Under the pieces are notes generated by a model that was not told the origin of the DNA, made no database searches, and was given only the letters and a program-made list of their open reading frames with translations. From NCBI GenBank assembly GCA_029945375.1, contig CM057066.1, positions 1,984,001 to 2,048,000 of the forward strand: DNA of 64,000 nt. The letters are read 5' to 3'. Below are positions 11,289 to 23,748 of this stretch, piece by piece. How positions within the stretch are numbered: the stretch's first letter is position 1; each line of letters starts with the position of its first letter. The position numbers were made by a program, and so were the translations under genes. The stretch is from Agaricus subrufescens. Taxonomy: Eukaryota; Basidiomycota; Agaricomycetes; Agaricales; Agaricaceae.

Positions 11289-13810
11289 GATTAAGACGTG
11301 AGCAAGAGAACAGAAGGATAGAAACGTCTTGCACGACGACAAATCGATGCAGGCTCACAAGTTGCCCTTATAAACTAGGGTTGTACTGTGTGCGTATGTA
11401 TGTGTATGCAAGAAACCCTTTTCAATGACGTGGAGAATGGGAATCAACATAATACCTCCATTGGGTATAGTTACTCATAGCTCTATGTGTGGCGTTGTGT
11501 CAGCTCGATACCTTGCCCGTAAACACCGAAATAGGGCTCGGGGCCTGAGGATAACAATCTGGGAAGCCCGAACTTATGAGCCCTCGAGTAAAATTTCACT
11601 TCCTAGTTAAGAAAGGTTGCACCGGCCGAAGAGACAAAAAAGGGGGGTGACCACAACTATCAGCGCCTCCAGGGGTCACCAGGAGATCATGACACAAATT
11701 ATCACGTAAATTAAACTTGAATCATGGAAGCTGTTACCGGCGGTGGACAATAGGAGGTAGTAATAATATTTGCCCGTAGCCCTCTCGAGGCAAATCGGGC
11801 CATTCTATGTTATAATTCAGCGCTTGAACCTATCAATAACAGCTACTACCAGAGATAGCATTGTTATCCACTCTGGCGTATTTATGTGTACAGCACTACG
11901 TTAATCGGGAATACCTCAAGTGCTACATTAATGTTACAAACAATTTGACTTACGCCGATAACCATGAGCTCGCAAGAGAAAAATCCAGTATACGACTCAG
12001 ATGTATATCATTCCAGAAGAGCTTCTCCCAAGACAATCAAAACACTTAGGAGCACACATCAACATAAAACGCTGTTAACGTTGATGGATCATAATGCAGA
12101 GAGAAGATCAGATCCACGAAAAAAAATCATGCATCAGGCCTTAGGGTTCTCAACAACACATCAGCAACTTACAACTTACTAGCACAATTAACCGCGCACC
12201 AGATTCTCGACACCACATGTGACAGTAGAGTTTGATCTTCTCGCTCACGCTGATGATGTTCTCGATCTGCCGTTGACATGCCGCTCGGTCTCCCCACTTT
12301 AAGAACTAAGACACGCTGATATATACCAAGCTTGGTAGCACACCTGCACAAGCACTTACTTCCTGCGCTTGGTGGGCAGCAGACTTTAGCTTTCCGTTAT
12401 CGTCGGTGTCGGTATTTCTCTCTTATTCTTGCGACGACGATTGCCTGGTTGTAGTTATAGTTATGCGTAGAGGTCCGAAACCAAGAAATTCACATCTCGA
12501 GCATTGGTCAGCTGATGCCAGATGTATGTGCAAACGGTGTATGAGGCCACGTCCTCTGTTTGCACTATTCATGAGCTTACGGAGAGACCTAACACATTGA
12601 ATAAGACGCCACCAAACCTTACATTAAACGCACCCCCGCGAGTTACCCGCACCATGGCACCGGATACATCATACTCTAGCTCAGCATTCCAAAATCACAA
12701 AAAGAAAAACCACCCTGGAACTTAACAAGACCGTACAAGGAGATAAGTACTTATTATATACACACGACTTACATAAATAACACCACTTTTAATTATATTA
12801 ATTACCCCGATCGCCTAAATCATTTCAATAATAGCTCAGAATAGAGTCATATGTCATCACATCACCAAGGGAAAAAAAAAAGACAAAGAAAACGTGTCCA
12901 TCTGTCAAAGAAGCTTCGCGGGAAGAATAGTTCGAAATCGAGCGAAAACACTTAGACCTCAACTGATGATTCAGACATAACAACACCACCCTAAGACGCA
13001 GAAAAGGCTCCCACGTAACGCTCAATATCAGTAATAACATATGTCATCGGGTGATCCTCGCATCATCACTACCCTCCCTTGTCAAGAAGTTGAGAAAAAA
13101 GTCATATTGCCAATTATCCAACAACATACCAGCGAGAAAAAGCAAACAGAAAAAGAAAAAGAATGTGAATGCGATTAACCCAGAAAAAAAAGCAGAACAG
13201 AAGAAAGAAAAAACAAATTATTGGGCACAGACTATACAGCAAACTCGAAAACAAAAGAAAATTGATAGATCAATACCAAAGACAAAGTAAGGAAGAAAAA
13301 AATAAACGAAGGGCTTGATATCACTGATATAGATATATACAAATACAACGCAGTACCACATGAGAAGGAAAAACAAAGAGAAGCAAGTGCGTGTGAAATG
13401 TGATGGTGATGGAAAAAAAAAGAATATGTCGATGATGATATGCCCTCCCCCTGCCCCAGGTGGGCTATACACTGTATATATTAAATATACATAACACGGC
13501 TCATGAAACTCGCAAGAGCCGAGCACAATCAGTCAGTCGCGTAGGACCAAACTTTCGACAGATGTGAAAGAATATGAATGGAAGGAAGGAAGACGTGGGA
13601 GAGGGACGATAGAGAAACACAAGGAAACAGCAAAGGAGCCTCGAAGAGTTGAGAACACGTATAGTACAACACGCTGATTGACACAGTAGAAGGGAATGAG
13701 AGGGGAAAAAATAGCACAAAAAACCCGGTTTACACCATCCAAATGTCCGTGTAGGCGTTATTCAAAGAAAAAAAAGGCACTCATACCTGGACCCTGGCCA
13801 GTGTGACGTA
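11289..13810. other. Intergenic, AT-rich, no gene supported
   Basis: Short ORFs only. 13050-13330 is A-rich on the plus strand and creates low-complexity ORFs on both strands. The right end is the 3' flank of the zinc-finger gene. Confidence 0.45.
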
Positions 13811-15425
13811 TCAATCCATATCCATTTCCAATTCCATTCCGTCCCAAGCCCGCTCATCCTTGACACTCTTGACACTGGCAACAACAGTCTTCTCGTGTTC
13901 ATCTTCTTCACGTACACTCCATCTCACGCTAGCAGGGCTATATTGTGATTCCTCCTCGTTTTTCCAAAACGTCGGTTGAGTCCTATGATGGCTATAGCCA
14001 TACCCTTTGCTGGTATGATTATACCGTCTGCTCAGTAACAATTCATCACCACTCTCGATTTCTTCCATATCATTGTCATTGTCATCGTCTGAAGCTGACC
14101 CGCTTCTTGATCTGGATGAACCAGAAATGGAACGTACAGAAGAACGAGGTAGAGACCATCCCCCTCCATTTCCACCCATTCCGGTAGAAACTGCAGCGGA
14201 CCATGATTTGGAATGTGAGTGTTTCGAAGGGGCGGTGGTTATTGGCAGCGACATAGGGTGTGGTGTAGCACTCGAGATCGGGACATTGCCATAAGTATCG
14301 TGAGATGTGGGTACGCCAAGTAATCCAGGCCGCAGTTGTGTGACACCACCACCTCCGGTATCGGAACCAAGGCTGGCTCCCATGGGGATAGCGTAGTCGT
14401 GCATACGTGGACCTGCGGAAGACGAACGTGAAAAGCCTGATGTTGAGGGAACCGATGAGGAGACGGCGCCAGGACCAGGGCCTGCTATACCGTTTGCAGC
14501 CATATTCGAGGCAATAGCGGTGGGCGGAGGAGAAATCTTTGTAGAGGACATCAAAGTACTTGGATCCGGTGGCGGTAGACTTCCACCGGAAAGGAAAGAC
14601 GGCCATAACGAACGATCATCAGGTAATGATGAAGATGTCGGAGAGAGGTGAGAAAGAATAGCAGCCGCTTCGAGTAATTGAACTTGTTGGTGTTTACTCA
14701 GCACAAATTTTGAAGCTTCACGCCAGTGAGGAGTGTGCTCCCAACGGTGCTTGATCAAGCAGGAGGGATGGCGGTAAATCTGAATTAAATGATTGATTTT
14801 TTAGCGTAATTGAATTGACGGAGATACGGACCTTGGAGCAACTTTCACATTTGTGTTCTACGCCTCGCTTCTTTCCCGAGCCGATGGGAATGGGTTTGAC
14901 ATCTGAGGGAGACGAAGAATGGAGAGTGTTGCTGCCGTCGTTGAGGGGCACAGCATGGGCGCCGGCAGCAGAACTGGGGGCTTTCGAAGTGCTGGTGAGG
15001 GCTGGAGGAGAGCTAGAGAGAGATAAGGAAGCGAGAGATAGCGCTGGCGGACTTGCATGCAGTATCGCAGGCCTGCAGAATAAAATTCAGACGAGTCATT
15101 GCCGAGATGTCGGCGGGGGGCTTACGACGGTCTCGAGGCTGCCTCCCGGGCATCACTCAGCCTGCGCCCTCTCTTGCCGGTCGAGGCAAGCCTGCGATGT
15201 GTCTTGTGCGCGCTCCCTGTGCTGGTGCTGATCTGAACAGGCGGAGGGTTGGGAAGAGAGTCTGGGAGGCTGGCGGGGGCAGAGTCTGTTGCAGGGGGCG
15301 AGTGGACGGCAATGGGGGCGGCGCTGGCGGCGGCGATGGAGAGAGAGAGCAGGCTGTCTGCGGCGTCGGACTGTGGGGGGTGAGCAGGGCGGCGGGCGGG
15401 AGGGGAGACGACGTACGTCCATCAT
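13811..15425 (-). CDS. C2H2 zinc-finger protein, putative transcription factor
   Basis: Five exons: 15425-15417, 15370-15126, 15072-14832, 14779-13811; the first exon is only 9 nt (MMD). The total is 487 residues in one frame. A single C2H2 finger spans the last splice junction: CESCSKIYRHPSCLIKHRWEH, with C-x2-C-x12-H-x3-H spacing. It is followed by TPHWREASKF and a helix KHQQVQLLEAAAILSHL, a combination shared by basidiomycete one-finger regulators. The N-terminal third is Ser/Ala/Pro-rich; the C-terminal half is Ser/Gly-rich with an acidic patch (SDDDNDNDMEE). A nuclear regulatory role is inferred from the finger. (The exon list holds four coding exons; 'five' would need an untranslated one, which is not claimed.) It separates P-loop paralogs A and B and is probably a bystander. 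Confidence 0.82.
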
Positions 15426-16134
15426 ACACGGCAGCTGGGAGAAAACAAAGTTGCACGCCATCATTTATACCTTTTCCTTTTTCGTCTTCTTCTCATCCCC
15501 TCTGCCGCCTTTTCTTCAAAGCATCCTAAATAGCCCATCCTCCCCGGGGATCCGAAAACATCTGCACATCCCATTTATGACCTCTGCATCTGTTTGCCGA
15601 TCACCCTGCCTAGTGCGTAGTTATGCACCCATTTCTGGCCCCGAGTGAATCTATGTCCCCCGGACAATAGACACGCTGTTCCACACCGATGAACACCGAT
15701 CATCGATGGTCGTTCCTTGTGACTCCTCTCGCCCTGTTCATCCTTCAGCCGCCACCGGCGGTAGACCATCGGTAAATACGCGGAGACTCACAATTCGCTC
15801 AGCAATGAATATCCAGACCCCGGGTCTTGGCTGACACCTTGTTTGATCTATGATATATGTGACAAAAAGGAAACAGACGCTTCCCTGATCCTAACCGAGA
15901 GTCTCTTTTTTTCGTAACTCGAACTATGATAGGCCATTAAATATATTTATCTACCGGTCTCCAACTTGATGCCGGTAATCATAGGGAAAACAAAGGGAAG
16001 ATGCCTGGAAGATCCTGTGTCCCCCGCGGCTCCCTAGTTTTGCTCTGCAGAACCTAATAAGTCTACTCTACCTGCATACCAGTGCATAGCCATAAATAGA
16101 CAAGAAGCAGGGCATACAACATACACATGCGCCA
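15426..16134. other. Promoter region of the zinc-finger gene and 3' flank of paralog B
   Basis: No ORF was supported. The first 100-150 bp on the minus strand are CT-rich upstream of the start at 15425. Confidence 0.45.
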
Positions 16135-17037
16135 TTACCAAAGCAATTCTAGAATCTCCCTCGCCCGCCCATCACCCGGACCTCCATACCGCTTCGTCGA
16201 CGAGCCCTTCTCAATCATAAACCTCCAATATTCCTTTTCAAATTTTCTTTCTCTACCCTCCCCTTCCTTGAGATCCAGCTCATCCCAATGCGACGTCACA
16301 AAAATCAGTTTTGAATATCCACATGATTTAACGAGTTCCGGAGGAGGGCGGAATGTGGACCCGTATATCTCCTTGTTCTGTATATTTTGCATGTAAATGA
16401 TCCCGTCCAGCTTCACTCCACTGTATGAATGAACTCATATAAGCTTATCGTATCTCACATCATGATATCAAACCTTGAACTTACTTTCGGTTGATCCAAC
16501 GGACCAAATTCTCAAGCGCCCCATTCCCGATTTTCGGTTCACCACTAGACGAATACACGAATCCAGGTGTATCAATCAAGGTAACTTCTTTCTCCCCAAT
16601 GCGAGCCGTGACAGGCGTAATTTTCGTCGTGTATTGTGCTAACGACGAAATAGGCGCCACGCCATGACTATACTCGCCGGTCGCATCATGAATGAACTGT
16701 GCACAAAAGGTCAGCTATCACTCTCAAAGAAAAAAAATAACAACACATACCTGGCTCATGCCCGAGCCCGTATGGCCTATAATACTAATCATGCCCTAGA
16801 CTGTCAGACTCAGTGAAGCGCAGAATATATGACAACAACGTACGCGATAGACTTTGAACCCACAGGATTTCTGGCTTTCTCGTTAATTTCAGGCCGATTA
16901 TGGACCCTCTTCTCGCCAGAGTCCTGAACCCTTCGCGAATTGCCATCGGTGTTTGAAACACCTCCCACCTCCGGGGCAGGCTTTCCTCCCCCTAGGCATC
17001 TCCAGAGACGTTTAATGAAATTCAAAATCCCCGGCAT
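16135..17037 (-). CDS. AIG1-like P-loop protein, paralog B (Walker A Lys to Met)
   Basis: Four exons: 17037-16844, 16784-16751, 16696-16485, 16420-16135; 241 residues with the same phases (2/0/2) and the same 34-nt P-loop exon as the other paralogs. The P-loop reads IIGHTGSGMSQ, with Met for Lys. Next come FIHDATGEY, LIDTPGF, DGIIYMQNIQN and TSHWDEL, and it ends REILELLW (short form). Unlike its four relatives, the N-terminus is MPGILNFIKRLWRC and lacks Gly2. It has a longer polar leader (about 65 residues before the P-loop) and may use the basic-aromatic helix, or Cys in WRCLGGG, for membrane contact; this is inference. Confidence 0.85.
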
Positions 17038-19477
17038 AATGTAGCGCGGTGACGAATAGGAGTGAGACAGTGACCAATCTTTCGATAGTGGTTGGTTGAA
17101 AAGCAAAAGAAAAAAAAGCCACAAAGAAAAAACCGAGTCAATGAAGTGAGGAAGAGAGAAAAGAGAGGCAACTCAAGTCCAACCCGCGACCGTACAACCT
17201 TATAAACCTCCTAAGTGGCAGTGGCGCCACCACTTAACTCAGGTCGCTAACACGATGGGAGCCAATGTAGCCTCGTGTCCTCAATAACAGGCTATGCTCG
17301 AAAGCTGTGCAAGAAAACAAGCATAAAGAAAAAAAATCTCACAGCAATTATGCTCGGTCCCCTAAGATAAGCCTATATGGTAGCACAAGTGACGTACTAA
17401 TGCACTCCTTGTCTAAGTTCCGCGTCGCTATCAGAACGGGGCCGACTCACCACAGCATAGAAGAACATCTAAAGAACATGATCGCACCAAATATAGTATT
17501 GCGCGTTTACGGCCGGGCAGTGTCAGAAAATTAGTGTACACCCAGAAAAGCAACAAGTCCCGTCTGAATCCATATGTTCGCCTAACTTTCGCGCAGTCAG
17601 TTGCAGTGTTGACCAAAAGAAGAGACCAATACCGGTAGCAACCGGTACATATACTTGTCCGTTCCAATCGTATCTGAGTCGGTCGGTGACATGTTGGTGA
17701 GACATTGTGCTGATGTGGCGTTTGCATGGGAAGTGTGACACCGGTGAAAGCCACTGAATGGGCAGTGAGTAGCGTTATTCAGTTACATCTTCTGAACGTC
17801 TGATCTGAGGATGTCAGCTATAGGCTTTTATCGGTCTGATCGAGGCTCCTGTGATACAGAAACCAAGAGTTCGCTCGTTTTGTGTTTTTCACAATATCAA
17901 GCTATCCCCGAGAGGGAAAGACCGGGAGGATCACGAGAATAAGTCGATCCCGAAGATCGGCTGATCGGTTTCGGACTCATCACCTTGTGCTGTGTGCAGT
18001 GGCTCCGTCCCTTTAGCGAACTAACCTCAAGTGCGACCCTTCAACCTATCTACCCCACTGTTATTCAACGACCCTTCAATCTGATGCAAATTCATACGGA
18101 GAATCGTACCCTGATTGAAATTTCGCTTCCCATATGGATCTAGGAACGTTGGGTTCCAAGTATTCTTTTCGGGTGTCACTGTTTTCCGACCAATGGGTTG
18201 CCACCCAGTGTACCCAATCTCAACATAACTCCTATAGGAAAAAAAGAAATACACAACTCTCCGGGAATGCATTAAAATTAATTTCTCACGCCACCAGGGA
18301 CATAAGCATCTAAATTGAGCTGATCGTTTTACACCGATATTCTACATACTATCAGCACATCCAACGGGGAGAAATCAGTGGTCCTGTTTCCCTCTTACAT
18401 TGCGCTAATTATCTATGCAACAAATTTTCTCTCGAACACCGCATGTTCATCATGACGCCTGGAGAATGATCGAACTCTGGCGTACCAGTCGGTGTAATCC
18501 GGCCACCGGGTTTTCTGGGCCTACCGGAAGGAAGATCCATTTCGGATTTGCCCGTTCTCTGTGCGAGCCCCCTCAAAGTTTATCCCACCTCCTTCCTGTG
18601 CATATCGCTATTACTGCCTAATCTCTATTATGTCTTTCTTCCCGACGCCTTCGTGGTAGATTGAACTAGCTACTATGCGTGGCTTGCGTTCTGTCCATAG
18701 CATGTCTTGACTGTCCTCGTTTCTACCCCCTCGACGCTTGTGCACCGCATCACACCATGGGTTCCTCCTACTCTAGGGTTAGATAACATAGGGGAATCCT
18801 CGGCCCCGTGATCCGTATATCTTAATTTCTTATTCAGTCTCAGTAGATGTTCAATTGGGTACTTGTCAGCTGTGTACCGCGTAACCGTGGGCTGTACTCG
18901 AGCGCCCTGTGAAAATCCATGTCCAGAAAAGGTAAATAGGAGAAATGACAATTTTAGGTAGGACAAGGAGGATCATTATAATTAGTGCACTAGACGCACC
19001 CAATATACTACTTTTCAGGCACCTTAGAATTATTACTAGCTCTCTGTATAGGACCTCGGACCTCCTGGGCTTGTTTTCTGTCCCCCAAGAGCGCTCGGTT
19101 TCACGTAGCTCGGTAAGTGTCGGGTGTAATAGTAGGTTATGAACGTCGGACGAGTGATATGAAAGGAGAAAGGAGGGCTGGAATTCCATGAGTGACATAG
19201 TGACAGCTTTATCGGAGCACAAATGGCTGTGTCGTTGTATGACACAGTTCTTTGGCCGAGCATGGAAAACACGCACAAGTGACGCCTCGTGTGTTCGACC
19301 TATGCAATATCTATGGAGAAGAGAAACCACATCATATCAATCACGCTCGCTGATCTTCCGATTTGGAGCCAGGGGAAAGGGGAAACGCGTGTCATGAGAT
19401 CATTGTTGATTGAATGTACCTGTCATTCAAGCTCGAGCCCCACTGAATTAAATTATTAAATTACACTCGAAAATAAA
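17038..19477. other. Intergenic, no gene clearly supported
   Basis: One stretch on the minus strand (about 18,010-18,240) starts after a good CTATAG acceptor and reads 70 codons to a stop (SYVEIGYTGWQPIG…). It could be a last exon, but no convincing upstream exon joins it. The 154-codon minus ORF at 18866-19330 has no recognisable features. Both are left uncalled. Confidence 0.4.
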
Positions 19478-20376
19478 TCAAAGAAACCGCTCCAAAATTT
19501 CTCTTGCCTGTTTCTGGTTTCCTGGTGATTCATACCGCATCATGCTCGAACCTTTCTTAAGCATAACACTCCAGTATCCCTCCCTCAAGCTCTGTTCCCG
19601 TTCTTCACCGTCATCTAATACTCTTTCACTCCAATGCGAATTTACCAGTATCATTTTCTCATGCCAGTGAGGGCCACATATTCGTTCGAGATCTCTCGAA
19701 GATGTCAGTTTGGATCTATGGTATGCTTCTTCGTTCCATATATTGTGCATGTATATGATTCCGTCCAATTTCGCCTTGAAACCGTATCTAGGGTATTGAA
19801 GGGAAAATTAACCAGGGCTTTTATCAAAAGGCGGGTCAACGATACGCACTGTCGTCTTAACCATACAGCCAATTTCTTGAACGTCGCATGTTCATCATTA
19901 CCCATCGAATAATCAAAACCAGGCGTATCAATCAAAGTAACCTTTCTCTTCCCACACGAAAACTGGGTCTCGACGGCTTTAAAGTCCCGGGTATACGGTT
20001 GTAACGATGCATCCGGCGCTACACCTTCTTCGTAAGCACCCGTTACATCGTGAATGAACTATCCTTCGGTTTTTGATTTCTCGCTCGCCTCTATCATAAG
20101 AAAAAGATTGACACACGTACCTGACTTAGACCAGAGCCTGTCCGACCTACAACACTGCAAAAATTCTGATTAATGGATTTTAGTCATTCAAGAAACGTAA
20201 TGACGGCCATAACGTACACGATCAACTTTGGTTCCGCTGGGTTTGGCGATTTTGTTGTTGTATCGCTTCTCCAGTTCAAGAAAGCATTAATACTACCTGT
20301 CAAGTTCCAGGATCAACATCAACCGTGGCAGTCTCGATTGATTTTCACCTCCAAAAAAACTAATTGAAGCACCCAT
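19478..20376 (-). CDS. AIG1-like P-loop protein, paralog C (Walker A Lys to Leu)
   Basis: Five exons: 20376-20349, 20296-20218, 20154-20121, 20058-19850, 19787-19478; 219 residues. An extra 52-nt intron in the leader is the only departure from the shared gene plan. It starts MGASISFF, an N-myristoylation-type motif (Gly2, Ser6). The 34-nt P-loop exon reads VVGRTGSGLSQ, so here the catalytic Lys is Leu. Then FIHDVTGAY, LIDTPGFDY, DGIIYMHNIWN and NSHWSERV, and the end REILERFL (short form). The start depends on the extra intron; without it the frame of the P-loop exon has no ATG. Confidence 0.8.
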
Positions 20377-20949
20377 AAAGAAGGAGGGGAATGTTCACCT
20401 GTGCGATAGTTGCGTTGCTAAGAAAGGTGCGTGTCTGACGCGAATGTGGAACGTGTAAGGAGGAAGAAGAAAGGAGGAAAAGCGGGGGTATGCACGTTTA
20501 ATCAAAGCCTTCTCTGGTTATATGGGGGGACGAGCACCCACCCAGCAGCGGAAAACGAGCCTGCAACGAAGTGGTGGGGCGACTAAAAGCCGAAAGGGCA
20601 ACACGCAAAAGAAGTGATGCCTCGTGTCATTTCATGTACCGGCGTACCCAGGAGCTGGCGTTCGAACACGTCACATTGAATCTGATTCACCGATAGGGTC
20701 ATCACGAAACAGCGTTATCGTCGGACTGTCATGCAATTATACTTATACAGTATTGTGTTTCATCGTAGACAACGAGAACCTGAGTAGGCGATCAGGTCCT
20801 CACACTAGTTACGCGCTAGGGTAAATAGACTAATTGTTTATTTCATTTCTATTGGCGCCAGGCGATACATAGAGGGTATTATTGGATCAAAAGTCAGCTT
20901 GAGAACGAAACGAAACAAGTGTCCTTTCACGTACGAGGCCATAAAAGAG
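20377..20949. other. Intergenic between paralogs C and D
   Basis: No ORF supported. It holds the promoter of paralog C and the 3' flank of paralog D. Confidence 0.45.
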
Positions 20950-22161
20950 TCACGAACCATCCTCATACACAGGTTTCTTACTCCCCGTTCCCGCAGTCAG
21001 CCATCTCTCCAACTCGGTCACATTCAACTCCTTCTCCACCTCTTTCCAAAGTATCTCCGCCTCCCTATTCAATTTCTCATACACATCCTCCTCATTTCCT
21101 GTCATTGAAAACCCATCATCATCCCCCAACTTCGAAATAACCCCCCTCATAAACTCTGCCTTCCTATCCAAGAAATCGTCAACTCGTAGATAAGCACTCT
21201 CGTCCACATGGCCCCTCAAATTCTCCAATTCATCTTTCAACCTCCTCTCCCTCCTAAGTTGCGCATTCATCACTAGCGGTTTCAAAATCTTCCACGCACT
21301 CTCCGAACATGGCGTATCATATTTCGCCATTGTCGATGAACGTCCAGCCATCCACGCCCAATAAGCATTAATCTCCGCTTCTTTGATTCTTTTTTTTCCC
21401 GATTCGAGCCCATGCCAGTGAGAACTGACAAAGATAACTCTATCCAAACTATTTTTGCCACAGAGATCTTCGAGGACTTGATTTCGTGGGATAAATGTCG
21501 GTCGTTTATGTAGATCATCCGTGCATACATTATGCATGAACACAAGGGCATCTATTTCTGTGTTCAATGGTTTGCTAAATGCCAACAAAAAGAAGCATAG
21601 CGCATTAATCCAAAGGAAACTGTGAGAGAAAGAGAGAATGAGTGGGGCGTACAAGTAATGAATCCACGATCGCAAATTTTGCAGAGCAACATGTTCATTA
21701 TTTGTACTGGTATAATCAAACCCGGGAGTATCGATAAAGAACAAAGGAAAGTCGGAGAAACTGATACCAGGAATCGTGTATCCAAAGTCTTGGATACTGA
21801 CCGTATATGGACCCGAGCTCAGATGACTTTCCGGTGAAACTCCCGTCTCATACGACCCAGTCGCGTCATGTATGAGCTAGCAAGAATATTTTTAGCACGG
21901 GACTTCTTGATCAGAATAAGATAACCTTTCCGGCTTACGCGGCTCATTCCTGATCCTGACTGTCCGACGAAACTAAATTGTTGTTGTTTTTTTTTAAGGA
22001 AAAAGGTGCCCATTGAGATTCTAGCCTTAGTAACCGGCGAAATTTCTAGCGTACGCGATAAAGATACCATTAGGCATTGTCTTCCTATACGATTCGGAGT
22101 CCTTTAGCAGAAATCGGGTTCCCCATAAGTTAGGAAACAATCGGCTAAAGGCATGTCCCAT
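20950..22161 (-). CDS. AIG1-like P-loop protein, paralog D (long form, Lys to Met)
   Basis: Four exons: 22161-22055, 21972-21939, 21876-21653, 21574-20950; 329 residues. The start MGHAFSRL fits N-myristoylation (Gly2, Ser6). The P-loop on the 34-nt exon is FVGQSGSGMSR. Then LIHDATGSYE, a longer insert with Pro-Gly-Ile-Ser-Phe, FFIDTPGFDY, DALVFMHNVC, CGKNSLDRVIF and SSHWHGLE. A C-terminal extension of about 110 charged residues follows (…RRERRLKDELENL…, ELNVTELERWL), likely helical. Paralog E has the same extension, and the two share most residues, so D and E are a recent tandem duplicate pair. Action at a membrane is inferred from the N-terminus. Confidence 0.87.
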
Positions 22162-22592
22162 TCCTGTCGAACGAATCAGAAAGTTAGTAAGTTCCTGAAG
22201 GCGGTGGAGTCCCTACCTGTCCAATACCTTCTGAAAAGAAATCAGAGTTTACGCAAATGTACGGAATCTACCACACTGTGTATGTCGAAGTTCTTATAGG
22301 CTGGAAAGCTGGGCATGCTTGGTACACGAGGTTGCCTGTCTCGGCATCATCAGTTGGAATGGAACTGTCCGAGAGAGCGATTAATCACACACTCAAGAGT
22401 GGAGCTGACCAACGTGACTTGTTTTGCGGTAAGTAGTCATAATGCGGAAAGAGTGTTGAGGACAGCGTATGATATGGCAGGAACAGAGTCTCTAGTGTAG
22501 TAGGAATGTAGGGCTAAAAGTTCAGGAGCCTTATGAAGGGTCTGTATTAATGAAAATAGATCTGTATTCAGTATCCGGTCCGGGTCAAAATA
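22162..22592. other. Intergenic between paralogs D and E
   Basis: About 430 bp with no supported gene. The D promoter is expected here. Confidence 0.45.
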
Positions 22593-23748
22593 TTACGAGT
22601 CTTCACTGGGCTCTTGCTCCTTCTCACCCGAGGTTAGCCATCTCTCCAATTCCGTCACATTCAACTCTTTCTCCACCTTTCTCCAGAGCGATTTGGCCTC
22701 TTGGTTGAAGCCACTGTATATTCTTTCTTCATCATCCGTCATCGAAAACCCCACTTCTCCAAGCCTCGAAATGATACCATTCAAAAAGGCGGCCTTTCTG
22801 CCTAGAAAGTTGTCGATGTCCAAGTAGGCATCATGGGTCAGGTGAACCTTCAAACTTTCCAGCTCCTCTTTTAACCTTTGCTCCCGAGCGTTTTGTGCAT
22901 CCATGACCAATGGTTTTAGGATATTCCAAGCACTTTCTGAAGAGGGAGTATCGTATCTTTTCATTCCGGATTTATGTCCTGCCATCCACGTCCAATACCT
23001 ATTGATCTCAGCTTCTTTATCTTCTCTCTCTTCAGACCTGAGGTCGCTCCAGTGAGAACTCACGAAGACGACTTTGTGCATGTTGTTCTTGCCACACAGG
23101 TCTTCGATGACCTGTTTACGCTGCATATACATCAAGCGCTCCTTGAGTTCTGGACTGCATACATTGTGCATGAAGATAAGGCCGTCGATTTTAGTGTTCA
23201 TGGGTTTACTGGAATCCTAACTGGTCAAACGGACGCCTGAGATGCTGAAAATCGTGTTGGACGCACAAGAAACGGACCCAAGCACGAAGTTTCTCCAGAG
23301 CAACGTGCTCATCATTATCAATTGAGTAGTCAAAGCCAGGAGTATCAATGAAGAACAGGGGAAAGTCGGAGAATTCGATGCCAGGGATCGTGAATCCGTA
23401 ATCCTGTATACTAACAGTGTATGGCTCCGATAATAGGTTATCTTCAGGGGAAACGTTGGTCCCGTACGATCCTGTGGCGTCATGTATCAGCTAGATAGAA
23501 AATGTGAGTGCACGTCTTCACAAAAAGAATAAAATCATAGTTTTGACTGACACGGCTCATCCCTGATCCTGTCCGACCAACGAGACTTGGGGATATCATT
23601 AACACAAGGCTTATACTACAAGTAGTGATATACGGGCGTACGCGATGAAAATTCCATTTGGTATTGACCTCCTGTATGTTTCGTAACTGGTTGATTTGTA
23701 TCCGATCTTCCATATGCCAGGAAACAACTGGCTAAAGGCATTGCCCAT
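22593..23748 (-). CDS. AIG1-like P-loop protein, paralog E (long form, Lys to Met)
   Basis: Four exons: 23748-23642, 23585-23552, 23490-23267, 23208-22593; 326 residues. Exons 1-3 have exactly the lengths of those in paralog D (107, 34, 224 nt). The start MGNAFSQL is a textbook N-myristoylation motif. The P-loop is LVGRTGSGMSR; then LIHDATGSYG, FFIDTPGFDY, DGLIFMHNVC, SSHWSDL and the same helical C-terminal extension ending ELERWLTSGEKEQ. As in the other four, the Walker A Lys is absent while Gly and Ser of the loop are kept. Confidence 0.87.

Noticed and set aside
13050..13720. Lys-rich plus ORF and Phe-rich minus ORFs
   Set aside because: Low-complexity A/T-rich DNA read in several frames; no gene signals.
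15053..15529. Long plus-strand ORFs
   Set aside because: They are antisense to the GC-rich Ser/Pro coding of the zinc-finger gene.
18010..18272. Possible last exon of a minus-strand gene (SYVEIGYTGWQPIG…)
   Set aside because: The acceptor is good, but no upstream exon could be joined in frame; left as a note.
18866..19330. 154-codon ORF on the minus strand
   Set aside because: No motif, no splice partners, uneven composition; likely chance.
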